Assembly: GCF_007858275.1 (NCBI RefSeq)
Contig: NZ_VFEV01000001.1
Location: 186,001 to 250,000 of the forward strand
Source: Pseudomonas proteolytica
GTDB lineage: Bacteria; Pseudomonadota; Gammaproteobacteria; Pseudomonadales; Pseudomonadaceae
Direction of reading: 5' to 3'
DNA: 64,000 bases
Below the pieces are notes generated by a model. The model worked only from the letters and a program-made list of their open reading frames with translations. It was not told where the DNA came from and made no database searches. Of the stretch, positions 1-9,186 are shown in pieces. Position 1 is the first letter of the stretch; every line of letters starts with the position of its first letter. Both the position numbers and the translations under genes were made by a program.

Positions 1-450
1 CTCAAGATCAACACCACCAGCCTGAACCTTTACCAACTGCGTGACGCCATCAAGCTGCGCCTGCTGAACCAGCCGGAGCCCGGCACGGCATTCCTGGTTG
101 AATCCTTTGGTTTCAAGCGGGGCATGCCGATAGACGCCGACCTGGTATTTGACGTGCGCTGCCTGCCCAACCCGTACTGGAAGCCGGAGCTGCGCGATCA
201 GTCAGGCCTGGACCAGCCGGTTGCCGAATACCTGGCGGCTCAACCGGATGTCGAAGAGATGTTCCAGGATATCTCCAGCTATCTGCTCAAGTGGCTACCG
301 CGCTTTGCCGCCAGTAACCGGGCTTATGTCACCATCGCTATCGGCTGTACCGGCGGGCACCACCGCTCCGTCTACCTGACCGAGCGCCTGGGCCAGGTCT
401 TGCAGAAAACCCTCAAGAATGTCCAGGTTCGCCACCGCGACCTTAGCTGA
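1..450 (+). CDS. rapZ: RNase adapter protein RapZ (3' part)
   Basis: The window opens inside this gene; 149 C-terminal codons are present and the 5' end lies outside. In enterobacteria RapZ binds the sRNA GlmZ and hands it to RNase E, so tuning glucosamine-6-phosphate synthesis; in pseudomonads it sits in the rpoN-hpf-ptsN-rapZ-ptsO cluster. The visible part is the conserved C-terminal domain: the segment [12 protein letters not shown], then GLDQPV, and the hallmark [14 protein letters not shown] near the end. The N-terminal Walker A region is not in the window. The stop codon lies 16 bases before ptsO, so the two are very probably co-transcribed. Identification is firm; the function in this organism is inferred from the family. 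Confidence 0.95.
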   Translation, partial: LKINTTSLNLYQLRDAIKLRLLNQPEPGTAFLVESFGFKRGMPIDADLVFDVRCLPNPYWKPELRDQSGLDQPVAEYLAAQPDVEEMFQDISSYLLKWLPRFAASNRAYVTIAIGCTGGHHRSVYLTERLGQVLQKTLKNVQVRHRDLS

Positions 451-466
451 AAGGAACACCTTCGCG

Positions 467-739
467 ATGCCCGCTCTGGAAATTGAAATCATCAACAAAC
501 TGGGCTTGCACGCCCGCGCGTCGGCCAAATTTGTCGGGGTTGCGGGCCAGTTTCCTTGCCAGGTCCGGGCCGGGCGTACGCCAGAATCCATGGTCGACGG
601 CAAAAGCATCATGGCGATGATGATGCTGGCTGCCGGCAAAGGCACCACGATTCATCTGAAGACCGAAGGTGAGCAGGAACAGGAAGCGCTGGATGCGCTG
701 GTGAAGTTGATCAACAACTACTTCGATGAAGGCGAATAG
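467..739 (+). CDS. ptsO: Phosphocarrier protein NPr (HPr-like) of the nitrogen PTS
   Basis: A 90-residue HPr-fold protein that receives phosphate from EI-Ntr and passes it to PtsN (EIIA-Ntr), a regulatory rather than sugar-transporting PTS branch. The active-site motif GLHARA places the phosphorylated histidine at residue 15, and the conserved serine region KSIMAMMML gives Ser47. The length is that of the family. The ATG at 467 is chosen because AAGGAAC lies about 10 bases upstream and the protein then begins at the usual HPr N-terminus; a longer reading from 419 would overlap rapZ with unrelated residues. It is the last gene of the rapZ operon and is followed by a REP pair. Confidence 0.93.
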   Translation: MPALEIEIINKLGLHARASAKFVGVAGQFPCQVRAGRTPESMVDGKSIMAMMMLAAGKGTTIHLKTEGEQEQEALDALVKLINNYFDEGE

Positions 740-777
740 CCCTTTGCCCAACATAAATCCCATGTGTACGGGCTGGT

Positions 778-865
778 GTGGGAGCTGGCTTGCCTGCGAT
801 AGCTGTGGATCAGCCAACATTTTTATCGACTAGTACACCGCTATCGCCGGCAAGCCAGCGCCTAC
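778..865. repeat. REP doublet (REPIN) downstream of ptsO
   Basis: Two REP arms in inverted orientation, at 778-803 (GTGGGAGCTGGCTTGCC...) and 840-865 (ending CAAGCCAGCGCCTAC), separated by an AT-rich spacer. The arms are imperfect reverse complements and could fold into one long hairpin. They lie between the convergent genes ptsO and the ZIP transporter, the usual REPIN position in fluorescent pseudomonads. Confidence 0.85.
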
Positions 866-884
866 ATTGGTTTTGCGCTAAAAG

Positions 885-1778
885 TCAGCCCAGCGCTGTA
901 TCCATCGCCATCATCAGGCAAAACCCGATGCATAGCCCCAGGCTCGCCAGCTTGTCATGGCCATTGCGCCGCGACTCGGGAATGACCTCATGAGTCACCA
1001 CCAATAACATCGCCCCAGCCGCCAGGGCCAGGCCCAGGGGCAACAGCATTTCGGCCAGGCTGACCAGCCAGGCACAGAGCACGGCAAACACCGGTTCCAC
1101 CAGCCCGGATGCAGCGCCGATCAGGAACGCCTTGACCCGCGACATCCCCGCCCCTGCCAGCACCAATGCAATCACCAGCCCCTCGGGCACATCCTGCAAC
1201 GCGATACCCATGGCCAGGCTATCGGCATCGGGCATACCGCCACCAGCCGAGACACCTACCGCCATGCCTTCGGGAATGTTGTGGGCAATGATGGCAAACA
1301 CAAATAGCCAGATGCGCGGTGGGATTACCGGTTTGTCAGGCGTGCCGACCAGCATTTCCGGGCTGGCACCGGAGACCTTGCGGTCCACCAGGAACAAACC
1401 GAATGCGCCCAGCATGATGCCAAAACTGATCAACCCGCTGGAGGCCCAGGGCGTCAGCCCCAGGTTTTCGGCAGCGGCGATTCCCGGCACGACCAGCGAA
1501 AACGCCGTCGCCGCCAGCATCACCCCGGCGCCAAACCCCAGTAATGTGTCGCTGACCGCCAGCGGCATCCGCCGGATCACCAGCACCGGCACCGCACCCA
1601 ATGCCGTGCCTAGGGCACAGATTGCACCACCTTGCAGGGCGCGCAGGATGCGCGGTTCCAGGTCCAGCCAGGCCAGCCCGTGGGCCACCAGCAATGCAGT
1701 TCCCGCCAATAGCAGCAGCGAGCCAAACGCATAGCGGAACATTCGCACGCTGCTGATCGCCAGTGTTTCAGTGCCCAT
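885..1778 (-). CDS. ZIP family divalent metal transporter
   Basis: A 297-residue multi-pass membrane protein of the ZIP family, which imports zinc, manganese or iron into the cytoplasm. The two metal-path helices carry HNIPEGMAVG (about residue 167) and LQDVPEGL (about residue 194); the first is the canonical HN.PEG motif, the second has D in place of the usual N. A cytoplasmic loop lies around residues 130-155. The ATG at 1778 has TAAGG about 8 bases upstream. It starts 31 bases after sodA on the same strand, so it is probably the last gene of the Fur-controlled fagA operon. That context suggests manganese supply for the manganese superoxide dismutase (inference). The true substrate cannot be read from sequence. 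Confidence 0.85.
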   Translation of the reverse strand: MGTETLAISSVRMFRYAFGSLLLLAGTALLVAHGLAWLDLEPRILRALQGGAICALGTALGAVPVLVIRRMPLAVSDTLLGFGAGVMLAATAFSLVVPGIAAAENLGLTPWASSGLISFGIMLGAFGLFLVDRKVSGASPEMLVGTPDKPVIPPRIWLFVFAIIAHNIPEGMAVGVSAGGGMPDADSLAMGIALQDVPEGLVIALVLAGAGMSRVKAFLIGAASGLVEPVFAVLCAWLVSLAEMLLPLGLALAAGAMLLVVTHEVIPESRRNGHDKLASLGLCIGFCLMMAMDTALG

Positions 1779-1809
1779 AGTCGGCCTTAGGTCTTGTTAT
1801 GAGAGGGCA

Positions 1810-2421
1810 TTAAGCCAGTGCAGCCTGGTAGCGCTCAGCGACTTCCGGCCAGTTGATAACACTGTAGAAGGCGTTGATGTACTCAGGGCGACGGTTTTGA
1901 TAGAGCAGATAGTAGGCGTGCTCCCAGACGTCCAGGCCGAGGATCGGCGTATTGCCGTTCATCAATGGGCTGTCCTGGTTGCCACTGCTTTCGACGACAA
2001 GGGTCTTTTGCGGGGTGACGCTCAGCCAGGCCCAACCACTGCCAAAGCGAGTCAGCGCGGCCTTGGTGAATGCATCCTTGAATGCGTCAAAACCACCCAA
2101 CTGCGCGTCAATCGCCTGACCCAAGGCGCCCTCGGGCTTACCACCGCCCTTGGGCGACATGACCGCCCAGAACAACGAATGGTTGGCATGCCCACCGCCT
2201 TGGTTGATCACTGCCGCACGCAGTTTTTCCGGTAGTTGCTGGACGCTGGAGACCAGTTTTTCTACCGGCCAGCCTGCAAACTCGGTGCCTTCGACGGCAG
2301 CATTGAGGTTATTGATATAGGTCTGGTGGTGCTTGGTGTAGTGGATTTCCATGGTTTGCGCATCGATATGCGGCTCAAGGGCATCGTAGGCGTAGGGCAA
2401 GGCAGGCAAGGTGTAGGACAT
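1810..2421 (-). CDS. sodA: Superoxide dismutase, manganese type
   Basis: A 203-residue cytoplasmic superoxide dismutase converting superoxide to peroxide and oxygen. The sequence begins [19 protein letters not shown], typical of the Fe/Mn family. Ligand candidates are His27, His81 in [11 protein letters not shown], and the Asp and His of DVWEHAYY. Its place in the fagA-fumC-orfX-sodA operon indicates the Mn enzyme induced under iron limitation. The start at 2421 is favoured over 2436 because GGAG lies 9 bases upstream and the protein then begins at the family N-terminus. Only one base separates it from the stop of orfX, so translation is likely coupled. Confidence 0.95.
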   Translation of the reverse strand: MSYTLPALPYAYDALEPHIDAQTMEIHYTKHHQTYINNLNAAVEGTEFAGWPVEKLVSSVQQLPEKLRAAVINQGGGHANHSLFWAVMSPKGGGKPEGALGQAIDAQLGGFDAFKDAFTKAALTRFGSGWAWLSVTPQKTLVVESSGNQDSPLMNGNTPILGLDVWEHAYYLLYQNRRPEYINAFYSVINWPEVAERYQAALA

Positions 2422-2422
2422 A

Positions 2423-2866
2423 TCAATGTGCTCCATAAAAAGGGCTGTTGCGGGTCGGCGTATCCGTCTGCGCCGTATTGCTGCCCAGCAAGCGATGGGT
2501 ACGGGGGTACTCGCCGTGATCGCTGATGAAATTCAACAGTTCGACGTAGGTCTTGCTGCTCTGGCGCAAGGCCGCCTCGCGCAAGGCTTGAGGCAGCCGG
2601 GTGTCCTGCATCGTCTGCAGCAAGCGCTGGTGAATGGCGCAGAGGTATTCGGCGCTTTCCTCAGGCTGGTTCAAGCGCAGGTGCAGGTCCGCCAGGTTGT
2701 GGTGGGAAATAACGCAAGCTGCCACGGCCTCGTCGGCATCACCCCAGCGCTCAAACAACACTTGGGCCAGGGCCAGGGCCTGCAGGTAATGCTCGCGGGC
2801 ATCCACCAGTTCGCCCTGCATAAAGCAGCGATTGGCCCGTTCGATCGTGCGTTTCCAGTGCTCCAT
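2423..2866 (-). CDS. TPR-like protein of the fumC-sodA operon (orfX)
   Basis: A 147-residue soluble helical protein. Residues 1-100 look like two to three tetratricopeptide-type helix pairs ([20 protein letters not shown]..., then [20 protein letters not shown]), while the last 25 residues are polar and probably disordered. It corresponds by position to orfX of the P. aeruginosa fagA-fumC-orfX-sodA operon, whose role is unknown. GGAGG lies 6 bases before the ATG at 2866. It follows fumC by 27 bases and precedes sodA by one base. A scaffolding or partner-binding role is only a guess from the TPR character. Confidence 0.75.
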   Translation of the reverse strand: MEHWKRTIERANRCFMQGELVDAREHYLQALALAQVLFERWGDADEAVAACVISHHNLADLHLRLNQPEESAEYLCAIHQRLLQTMQDTRLPQALREAALRQSSKTYVELLNFISDHGEYPRTHRLLGSNTAQTDTPTRNSPFYGAH

Positions 2867-2893
2867 GGTGAGCCTCCAAAGCAGGGTCGGTAA

Positions 2894-4270
2894 TTACACG
2901 CCACCCGCCGTGAGCTTTTCCGGGTCCAGCAGGACTTCCAGTTGGCTGCGCGGCAAGTCGGTGTGCTCGAGCGCCACATCAATCACCGGCCGGCCTTGTT
3001 GGTAGGCTTTCTTGGCGATTTCAGCGGCCTTTTGGTAACCAATGATCGGGTTGAGTGCAGTGACCAGGATCGGGTTGCGCGACAGCGCTTCCTTGAGCTT
3101 GGGTTCGTTGACCTTGAAGCTGGCGATGGCCTTGTCCGCCAGCAGGCGGCTGGAGTTGGCCAGCAACTCCAGGCTGCCGAGCAGGTTCTGGGCGATGATC
3201 GGCAGCATCACGTTGAGTTCGAAGTTGCCGGACTGGCCTGCGATGGTGATTACGCTGTCATTGCCAATAACCTGTGCTGCAACCATCGCGGTGGCCTCCG
3301 GGATCACCGGGTTGACCTTGCCGGGCATGATCGACGACCCCGGCTGCAGGCCTTCGAGCTCGATTTCACCAAGGCCTGCCAGTGGGCCGGAGTTCATCCA
3401 GCGCAGGTCGTTGGCGATTTTCATCAGTGTTACGGCAATGGCTTTGAGTTGGCCGGAAACGGCAACGGCAGTGTCCTGGGAGCCAATCAAGGCGAACAGG
3501 TTCTTGCCCGGTGTGAACTGCACCTGGGTCAGACGGCTCAGTTGCTGGCTGAAACGTGCAGCGAATTCTGGGTGTGCATTGATCCCGGTCCCAACCGCGG
3601 TGCCGCCCTGAGCCAGGGCCTGCAGACTTGGCAACAGGCCTTGCAGGTGACCGATATTGGCCTTGAGTTGCTGCGCCCAACCCTCCAGGACCTGGCTCAT
3701 GCGCACCGGCATGGCATCCATGAGGTGCGTACGCCCGGTCTTGATGAACGGATGGACTTCAACCGCCTTGCGCTCGATCACTTCAACCAAGTGCAGCAAC
3801 GCCGGCAAAGTCTGCTCATGCAGCACCAGCGCGGCGCTGACATGGATGGTGGTCGGGATGATGTCGTTGCTGCTCTGCCCGCAGTTGACGTGGTCGTTCG
3901 GGTTGACCGCCTCGCCCAGCAGGCGGCTGGCCAGGGTCGCGATCACTTCGTTGGCGTTCATGTTGGAACTGGTGCCGGAACCGGTCTGGAAAATATCCAC
4001 CGGGAAATGCTGCATGAAGTCGCCTTCCAGCAAGCCCTGGGCGGCCTCGACGATGGCTTTGCCCTGGCCTTCGCTGATCTGCTTGAGGTCGACATTGGCC
4101 TTGGCAGCCGCAGCCTTGGCCAGGATCAGGGCGCGAATGAACTGGGTCGGCATGCGTTGGTGGCTGATCGGGAAGTTGTTCACCGCACGCTGAGTCTGGG
4201 CGCCATACAAAGCTTCTGCGGGTACTTGCAACTCGCCCATGCTGTCGCGTTCGATACGGGTATTACTCAT
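2894..4270 (-). CDS. fumC: Fumarate hydratase, class II (iron-independent)
   Basis: A 458-residue class II fumarase of the aspartase/fumarase superfamily, which interconverts fumarate and malate without an iron-sulfur cluster. The signature GSSIMPGKVNP is present about two thirds along, and QTGSGTSSNMN and the H/N active-site segments are intact. Length is normal. The start at 4270 (MSNTRIERD) has AAGGA 8 bases upstream; a longer reading from 4372 lies inside fagA. The first 8 bases overlap the fagA end. Pairing an iron-free fumarase with MnSOD behind a Fur box replaces iron enzymes when iron is scarce, as described for P. aeruginosa fumC. Confidence 0.96.
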   Translation of the reverse strand: MSNTRIERDSMGELQVPAEALYGAQTQRAVNNFPISHQRMPTQFIRALILAKAAAAKANVDLKQISEGQGKAIVEAAQGLLEGDFMQHFPVDIFQTGSGTSSNMNANEVIATLASRLLGEAVNPNDHVNCGQSSNDIIPTTIHVSAALVLHEQTLPALLHLVEVIERKAVEVHPFIKTGRTHLMDAMPVRMSQVLEGWAQQLKANIGHLQGLLPSLQALAQGGTAVGTGINAHPEFAARFSQQLSRLTQVQFTPGKNLFALIGSQDTAVAVSGQLKAIAVTLMKIANDLRWMNSGPLAGLGEIELEGLQPGSSIMPGKVNPVIPEATAMVAAQVIGNDSVITIAGQSGNFELNVMLPIIAQNLLGSLELLANSSRLLADKAIASFKVNEPKLKEALSRNPILVTALNPIIGYQKAAEIAKKAYQQGRPVIDVALEHTDLPRSQLEVLLDPEKLTAGGV

Positions 4271-4658
4271 CGGAAGATCCTTGCACCAAGTCGGAGTGAG
4301 AAATAGACGGCAACAATTCACAGGTCGCCAATTGCCAGGCAAAGGTCTGCCAGCGCTTGAGGCGGCAGGCACAGTGAGAGAGGTTTTCCAGGTCGCGTAG
4401 CGGGCGCCAGGCCTGGTCCAGGCACGTGGACCGCCAATGCCAGGGCAAAGCGATATCGGTGGCGGTATCGATCAACAGGCGAAACGAGGTCTCAGCGATG
4501 GTCCACGGGTGCGTGGCCGTGCAGCAGGCCAGATAACGCCCTTCGTTTAGGTAATGTTCGATCAGGCGTGGCTCGTCAGGGTTGAGCCCACAGCGAATCT
4601 GGCGACTCATCCAGCGCCAGCTTTCCAGGTAGGGATCCTCGTGCAGGACAGAACTCAT
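4263..4658 (-). CDS. fagA: FagA-type protein, first gene of the Fur-regulated operon
   Basis: A 131-residue protein rich in Trp, Cys and Leu, beginning MSSVLHEDPYLESWRWMSRQIR. It occupies the position of fagA (Fur-associated gene) upstream of fumC. No catalytic motif is visible. The segments IEHYLNEGRYLACCTATHPW and CACRLKRWQTFAWQL contain clustered cysteines that could bind metal, but this is speculation. Its end overlaps the start of fumC by 8 bases, implying translational coupling. A Fur-box-like sequence lies 16 bases upstream of the ATG. Function is unknown in the family as far as I recall. Confidence 0.8.
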   Translation of the reverse strand: MSSVLHEDPYLESWRWMSRQIRCGLNPDEPRLIEHYLNEGRYLACCTATHPWTIAETSFRLLIDTATDIALPWHWRSTCLDQAWRPLRDLENLSHCACRLKRWQTFAWQLATCELLPSISHSDLVQGSSDE

Positions 4659-4673
4659 GATCCAAGCTCACTC

Positions 4674-4710
4674 GATAATGATATTTATTATTAAATGATA
4701 TTGAGAATCA
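4674..4710 (-). promoter_or_regulatory. Fur box upstream of fagA
   Basis: The 19 bases at 4674-4692 (GATAATGATATTTATTATT) match the palindromic Fur consensus at about 16 of 19 positions. A second overlapping site runs to about 4710 (TGATATTGAGAATC). The sites lie immediately upstream of the first gene of an operon coding for iron-sparing enzymes. Iron-replete repression by Fur is inferred from this match and from the known regulation of the P. aeruginosa operon. Confidence 0.85.
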
Positions 4711-4758
4711 AAACAAGCTATTGAACCTATAGCTTTGTCGGCCTTGTGAGATTCCAGA

Positions 4759-4789
4759 CAAAAAAAAGCGCCACCCTTGGGGTGGCGCT
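4759..4789 (-). terminator. Rho-independent terminator after pmbA
   Basis: A perfect 10-bp stem (4767-4776 with 4780-4789, AGCGCCACCC/GGGTGGCGCT) and a 3-base loop. On the minus strand it is followed by an eight-T run. It closes the pmbA transcript and lies upstream of the fagA promoter region. Confidence 0.9.
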
Positions 4790-4808
4790 GCTGTGTAAGG
4801 AATAGTGT

Positions 4809-6155
4809 TTAGCTGCCGGCAACGGTCATCCGTTCGATCAGCACCGAACCGGTGCGGATATTGCTGCGCAGTTCCAGATCGTTACCCACGGCGACGATCT
4901 GCTTGAACATATCGCGCATATTGCCGGCGATGGTCACTTCCTGGACGGCGAACTGGATTTCACCATTCTCCACCCAGAAACCCGCCGCGCCTCGGGAATA
5001 ATCACCCGTCACCATGTTCAAGCCGTGCCCCATCAACTCGGTCACCAGCAAGCCACGACCCATGCGTCGCAGCAGCGCCGCCTGGTCTTCATCGCCATGG
5101 GTCACGAACAGGTTGTGAACGCCACCGGAGTTCGCGGTACTGGGCAAACCAAGCTTGCGCCCGGCGTAGGTGCCGAGCACGTAGGACACCAGCTCACCAT
5201 TTTCGACAAACGGCTTGGCGTAGGTCGCCAGGCCATCACCATCAAAGGCCGAGCTACCCATGGCGCGCATCAGGTGCGGACGTTCATCCAGGGTCAGCCA
5301 CTCAGGAAACAACTTCTGCCCCATCGCACCCTCAAGGAACGACGACTTGCGGTACAGGTTCCCCCCGGAAATCGCCCCCAGGAAGCTACCGAACAGACCG
5401 CCGGCCAACTCCGCCGAAAACAGCACCGGCACTTCGCAAGTCGGCACCGGGCGCGCGCCCAGGCGGCTCGCGGCCCGTTGCGCAGCGCGCTGGCCAATGC
5501 TCACCGGATCCGCCAGCAACTCACCCTGGCGGCTTACGTCATACCAGTAGTCACGCTGCATCTGGCCATCGGCCTCGGCGATCATCACGCAGCTCAAGCT
5601 ATGGCGTGTCGACGCATAGCCGCCGATAAAGCCATGACTGTTGCCATACACACGGCAACCCTGATGAGTGCTCAAGGTGGTGCCATCGGCATTCTTGATC
5701 CGGCTATCGGTATCGAATGCCGCAGCTTCGCAGGCCAGGGCCTTTTCGATGGCCTGCTCGGGAGTGATATCCCAGGCGTGATACAGATCGAAATCTTTCA
5801 GGTCGCGCGCCATCAAGGCCGCATCCGCCAAACCGGATGCCTCGTCTTCGGAGGTGTGCTTGGCAATTGCCAGGGCGGCAGCAACCGTTTCGCGAATGGC
5901 TTCCGGACCGCTGGCCGAGGTACTGGCCGACCCCTTGCGCTGCCCTACATACAAGGTGATGCCAAAACCCTGGTCACGGTTGAACTCAACGGTTTCCACT
6001 TCCCGCTGGCGCACCGAAGTCGACAAGCCCTGCTCCAGCGACACCGCCACTTCACAGGCACTGGCGCCCTGGCGCCTGGCCTCGGCAATGATCTGCTCAA
6101 CTTGTTCCTGCAGTGCCGGTAACGCTTGTGGACCGACGCTTTGGGCTGCACTCAT
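4809..6155 (-). CDS. pmbA: Metalloprotease PmbA (TldE)
   Basis: A 448-residue member of the TldD/PmbA family. TldE forms a heterodimer with TldD that proteolyses unfolded peptides and, in E. coli, removes the microcin B17 leader and degrades the CcdA antitoxin. TldE lacks its own zinc motif; here the conserved C-terminal segment GDYSRGAAGFWVENGEI is seen and no HExxxH. The start at 6155 has GGAG 6 bases upstream; an in-frame GTG four codons earlier overlaps that site and is less likely. The partner gene tldD lies at 6831-8273 on the same strand, separated by the opposite-strand gene darP. Confidence 0.93.
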   Translation of the reverse strand: MSAAQSVGPQALPALQEQVEQIIAEARRQGASACEVAVSLEQGLSTSVRQREVETVEFNRDQGFGITLYVGQRKGSASTSASGPEAIRETVAAALAIAKHTSEDEASGLADAALMARDLKDFDLYHAWDITPEQAIEKALACEAAAFDTDSRIKNADGTTLSTHQGCRVYGNSHGFIGGYASTRHSLSCVMIAEADGQMQRDYWYDVSRQGELLADPVSIGQRAAQRAASRLGARPVPTCEVPVLFSAELAGGLFGSFLGAISGGNLYRKSSFLEGAMGQKLFPEWLTLDERPHLMRAMGSSAFDGDGLATYAKPFVENGELVSYVLGTYAGRKLGLPSTANSGGVHNLFVTHGDEDQAALLRRMGRGLLVTELMGHGLNMVTGDYSRGAAGFWVENGEIQFAVQEVTIAGNMRDMFKQIVAVGNDLELRSNIRTGSVLIERMTVAGS

Positions 6156-6263
6156 GGTTTTCTCCACTCAAATTCTGCTTTCGGTTAAGGCCATCGAGCG
6201 ACCGGGCCGGACAAGCGGCCCCCGACTGGTTATCATGGCGGCGTTTCTTTGCGGACTGCCACC

Positions 6264-6785
6264 ATGGTTGATTCTTACGACGACTCCCTCGATGGGGAGA
6301 AAAGCAAAACCCAGGTCAAACGCGAGCTGCATGCTCTGGTTGATCTCGGCGAGCGCCTTACAACACTCAAGCCGGACTTGATTGCCAAACTGCCATTGAC
6401 CGACGAAATGCGCCGGGCCCTGGCAGATGCACCCAAGCACACCGCGAACATCGCGCGTAAACGGCACATCATGTTTATCGGCAAGCTGATGCGCGACCAG
6501 GACACTGACGCCATTCTGACTTTGCTCGACCAACTTGATGCTTCCACCCGCCAGTACAACGAACGCTTCCATAACCTGGAACGTTGGCGCGACCGCCTGA
6601 TCGGCGGTGACGACGCTGTATTGGAGAAGTTCGTCCTGGACTATCCGGATGCCGACCGCCAGCAACTGCGCTCCCTGATCCGTCAGGCCCAGCACGAACT
6701 GGCACAGAACAAGGCGCCGGCCACCAGCCGTAAAATCTTCAAGTACATCCGTGAGCTGGACGAGACTCAACGCGGCCTGCGCTGA
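6264..6785 (+). CDS. darP: Ribosome-associated protein DarP (YjgA)
   Basis: A 173-residue charged, helical protein of the YjgA/DUF615 family, renamed DarP in E. coli, which associates with late 50S subunit precursors and aids maturation of the peptidyl transferase centre. Typical features are the acidic N-terminus ([20 protein letters not shown]) and the basic helices around residues 55-75 ([15 protein letters not shown]). The ATG at 6264 gives the family N-terminus; no strong ribosome site is visible, and an in-frame TTG at 6249 is an alternative. It is transcribed against its flanking genes pmbA and tldD. Confidence 0.92.
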   Translation: MVDSYDDSLDGEKSKTQVKRELHALVDLGERLTTLKPDLIAKLPLTDEMRRALADAPKHTANIARKRHIMFIGKLMRDQDTDAILTLLDQLDASTRQYNERFHNLERWRDRLIGGDDAVLEKFVLDYPDADRQQLRSLIRQAQHELAQNKAPATSRKIFKYIRELDETQRGLR

Positions 6786-6795
6786 TCCTCTTCCC

Positions 6796-6818
6796 CGGGT
6801 GGCGGTCTTCGCCACCCG
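6796..6818. terminator. Hairpin between convergent darP and tldD
   Basis: A 9-bp perfect stem (CGGGTGGCG at 6796-6804, CGCCACCCG at 6810-6818) with a 5-base loop, located between two convergent stop codons. No clear T-run follows on either strand, so it may be a weak shared terminator or a transcript-end stabiliser. Confidence 0.5.
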
Positions 6819-6830
6819 AAGCTCCACGCC

Positions 6831-8273
6831 TTACGATCCCGTGCCACCCACGGTGATCGCATCAATTTTCAGGGTTGGCTGGCCGACACCGACCGGCACC
6901 GACTGCCCATCCTTGCCACACATCCCTACACCACTGTCCAGCGCCAGGTCGTTACCGACCATCGACACCTTGCTCATGGCCTCCGGGCCGTTGCCAATCA
7001 AGGTTGCGCCCTTGACCGGTGCGGTGATCTTGCCGTCCTCGATCAAATAGGCTTCGCTGGTAGAGAACACGAACTTGCCGCTGGTGATATCCACCTGGCC
7101 GCCACCCAGATTGGCGCAATAGATCCCGCGTTTGACCGAGGCAATGATCTCTGCCGGGTCGCTTTCGCCCGCCAGCATGTAGGTATTGGTCATGCGCGGC
7201 ATCGGCAAATGCGCGTAGGACTCACGCCGACCGTTGCCGGTGCGCGCCACGCCCATCAGGCGCGCGTTGAGCTTGTCTTGCATATAACCCTTGAGCACGC
7301 CGTTTTCGATCAGCGTGGTGCACTCGGTGGGCGTGCCTTCATCGTCGACGCTCAGGGAGCCACGACGACCGGCCAATGTGCCGTCATCGACGATGGTGCA
7401 GAGCTTCGAGGCGACCATTTCGCCCATGCGCCCGCTATAGGCGGAACTGCCCTTGCGGTTGAAATCGCCTTCCAGGCCGTGCCCTACCGCTTCATGCAGC
7501 AATACACCGGACCAGCCCGAACCCAGCACCACCGGCAGCGTACCGGCCGGCGCCGGGATGGCTTCCAGGTTGACCAGCGCCTGGCGCAACGCCTCGCGGG
7601 CATAGCCCATGGCTCGGTCTTCGGTGAGGAAATAGCGATAATCCGTACGCCCGCCGCCGCCATGGCCGCCACGCTCGCGACGGCCGTTCTGCTCGACGAT
7701 CACACTGACATTGAAGCGCACCAACGGCCGCACATCCGCCGCCAGGCTGCCATCGGTGGACGCCACCAGGATGCGCTCCCAGACACCGGCCATGCTCACA
7801 CTCACCTGCTGGATACGTGGGTCGAGGGCACGGGTTGCGGCATCCACACGCTTGAGCAGCTCGACCTTTTCGGCCCGGCTGATCACTTCCAGCGGGTTGT
7901 CCGGGCCGTACAACTGGGTCACGTCCTGGGTGCTGAACGCCTGCACGGTACCGTTCTGGCCGGCACGGGAAATCGAGCGCGCCGCACGGGCTGCCAGGCC
8001 CAGGGCTTCCAGGGTGATGGCATTGCTATAGGCAAAGCCGGTCTTCTCACCGGACTGCGCACGCACCCCAACCCCTTGGTCCAGGTTGAAACTGCCGTCC
8101 TTGACGATCCCATCTTCCAGGGACCATGACTCGGAGATCTGCCCCTGGAAATACAGGTCGGCGGCATCGATGCCAGGCCCGGCCAGGTCGCCCAGTACGG
8201 TTTGCAGACTTTCGATGGTCACGCCACCGGGCGCCAGGAGGTGTTCACTGACTGAGGACAACAACTCGCTCAT
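6831..8273 (-). CDS. tldD: Metalloprotease TldD
   Basis: A 480-residue catalytic subunit of the TldD/TldE protease. The zinc-binding HExxxH motif is present as [14 protein letters not shown] (about residue 260), and the distal Cys-containing [18 protein letters not shown] region is intact. Length equals that of family members. The start at 8273 ([13 protein letters not shown]) is where homologues begin; upstream in-frame residues up to 8549 run through the nitrilase gene and are not credible. The gene follows the nitrilase gene by 16 bases on the same strand and is probably in one operon with it and yhdP. Confidence 0.95.
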   Translation of the reverse strand: MSELLSSVSEHLLAPGGVTIESLQTVLGDLAGPGIDAADLYFQGQISESWSLEDGIVKDGSFNLDQGVGVRAQSGEKTGFAYSNAITLEALGLAARAARSISRAGQNGTVQAFSTQDVTQLYGPDNPLEVISRAEKVELLKRVDAATRALDPRIQQVSVSMAGVWERILVASTDGSLAADVRPLVRFNVSVIVEQNGRRERGGHGGGGRTDYRYFLTEDRAMGYAREALRQALVNLEAIPAPAGTLPVVLGSGWSGVLLHEAVGHGLEGDFNRKGSSAYSGRMGEMVASKLCTIVDDGTLAGRRGSLSVDDEGTPTECTTLIENGVLKGYMQDKLNARLMGVARTGNGRRESYAHLPMPRMTNTYMLAGESDPAEIIASVKRGIYCANLGGGQVDITSGKFVFSTSEAYLIEDGKITAPVKGATLIGNGPEAMSKVSMVGNDLALDSGVGMCGKDGQSVPVGVGQPTLKIDAITVGGTGS

Positions 8274-8289
8274 AGGTTCGGCCTTAAAT

Positions 8290-9138
8290 TCATCGTTCTG
8301 AAGCAGGTCGCTGTGCGCCCTGCGAGAAAAAGCGCCGGTGGCCTGCCACCGGCATGCGCGCCCGTATCGACGCTTGTTCGCTACTATCACGTTCGGCCAA
8401 CAACACCGCTTCGCCTTGATCCTGTTGCGCCAGCACCCGCCCCCATGGATCAACAATCGCCCCATGACCATAGGTTTCCCGCGGTCCCGGATGCACGCCA
8501 CCTTGTGCGGCCGCGAGCAGGTAACACTGGGTTTCGATGGCCCGCGCACGGATCAACACATCCCAGTGCGCCGCGCCCGTTACCGCCGTAAAAGCCGAGG
8601 GTGCGGTAATCAATTCGGCACCCGCAGCACGTAATTCGCTGTATAGCTCCGGGAAGCGCAGGTCATAACAGACCGTCAGCCCCAGGCGCCCGACCGGCGT
8701 ATCGGCCACCACCACTTGGTTGCCGTAAGCATAGTCGTCGGATTCACGATAACGACCGCGCGCGTCAGCCACATCCACGTCAAACAGGTGCAGCTTGTCG
8801 TAGCGAGCAACGATCTGACCCTGCGCGTCGATCAACAACGAGCAGGCATTGGACTTGGCATCGGGGTGATCCAATGGAGGCAACGGCAATGTGCCGGCCA
8901 CTATCCATAAGTTGAGGTCACGGGCGGCCAGTTTCAACCAGGGCAGGATCGGCCCATCGCCCAAGGCTTCGGCGCGGCCGATGGCGGCCACATCGCGCCG
9001 GCCCATGGCGGCGAAGTTTTCCGGCAGGACCGCCAGTTGCGCGCCCCCTGCCGCCGCCTGCTCCAACAAGCGCCTGGCCTGGGCCAGGTTGGCCAGGACA
9101 TCGCTCTGGCTGACCATCTGGATTACCGCAAAGGACAT
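8290..9138 (-). CDS. Carbon-nitrogen hydrolase (Nit1/deaminated glutathione amidase type)
   Basis: A 282-residue nitrilase-superfamily enzyme with the Glu-Lys-Cys triad: Glu in LPENFAAMG, Lys in KLHLFDVDV, and Cys157 in [10 protein letters not shown]. The KLHLFDVDV and LRFPELY patterns are those of the Nit1/YbeM group, several of which hydrolyse deaminated glutathione as a repair reaction. The ATG at 9138 has GGAG 9 bases upstream. It lies between yhdP and tldD on the same strand, an arrangement also found in P. aeruginosa (nitrilase between tldD and the yhdP homologue). The substrate is inferred from the subgroup only. Confidence 0.85.
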   Translation of the reverse strand: MSFAVIQMVSQSDVLANLAQARRLLEQAAAGGAQLAVLPENFAAMGRRDVAAIGRAEALGDGPILPWLKLAARDLNLWIVAGTLPLPPLDHPDAKSNACSLLIDAQGQIVARYDKLHLFDVDVADARGRYRESDDYAYGNQVVVADTPVGRLGLTVCYDLRFPELYSELRAAGAELITAPSAFTAVTGAAHWDVLIRARAIETQCYLLAAAQGGVHPGPRETYGHGAIVDPWGRVLAQQDQGEAVLLAERDSSEQASIRARMPVAGHRRFFSQGAQRPASER

Positions 9139-9186
9139 GGGCCGACACTCCATAAAAAGCATGGGGCCATGCTACTCCACAGGCGC

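Noticed and set aside
2942..4306. Plus-strand ORF of 454 codons over fumC
   Set aside because: Shadow of fumC, no ribosome site and no recognisable motif.
6264..6785. darP as part of one operon with pmbA and tldD
   Set aside because: It is on the opposite strand to both, so joint transcription is excluded although the three genes are neighbours.
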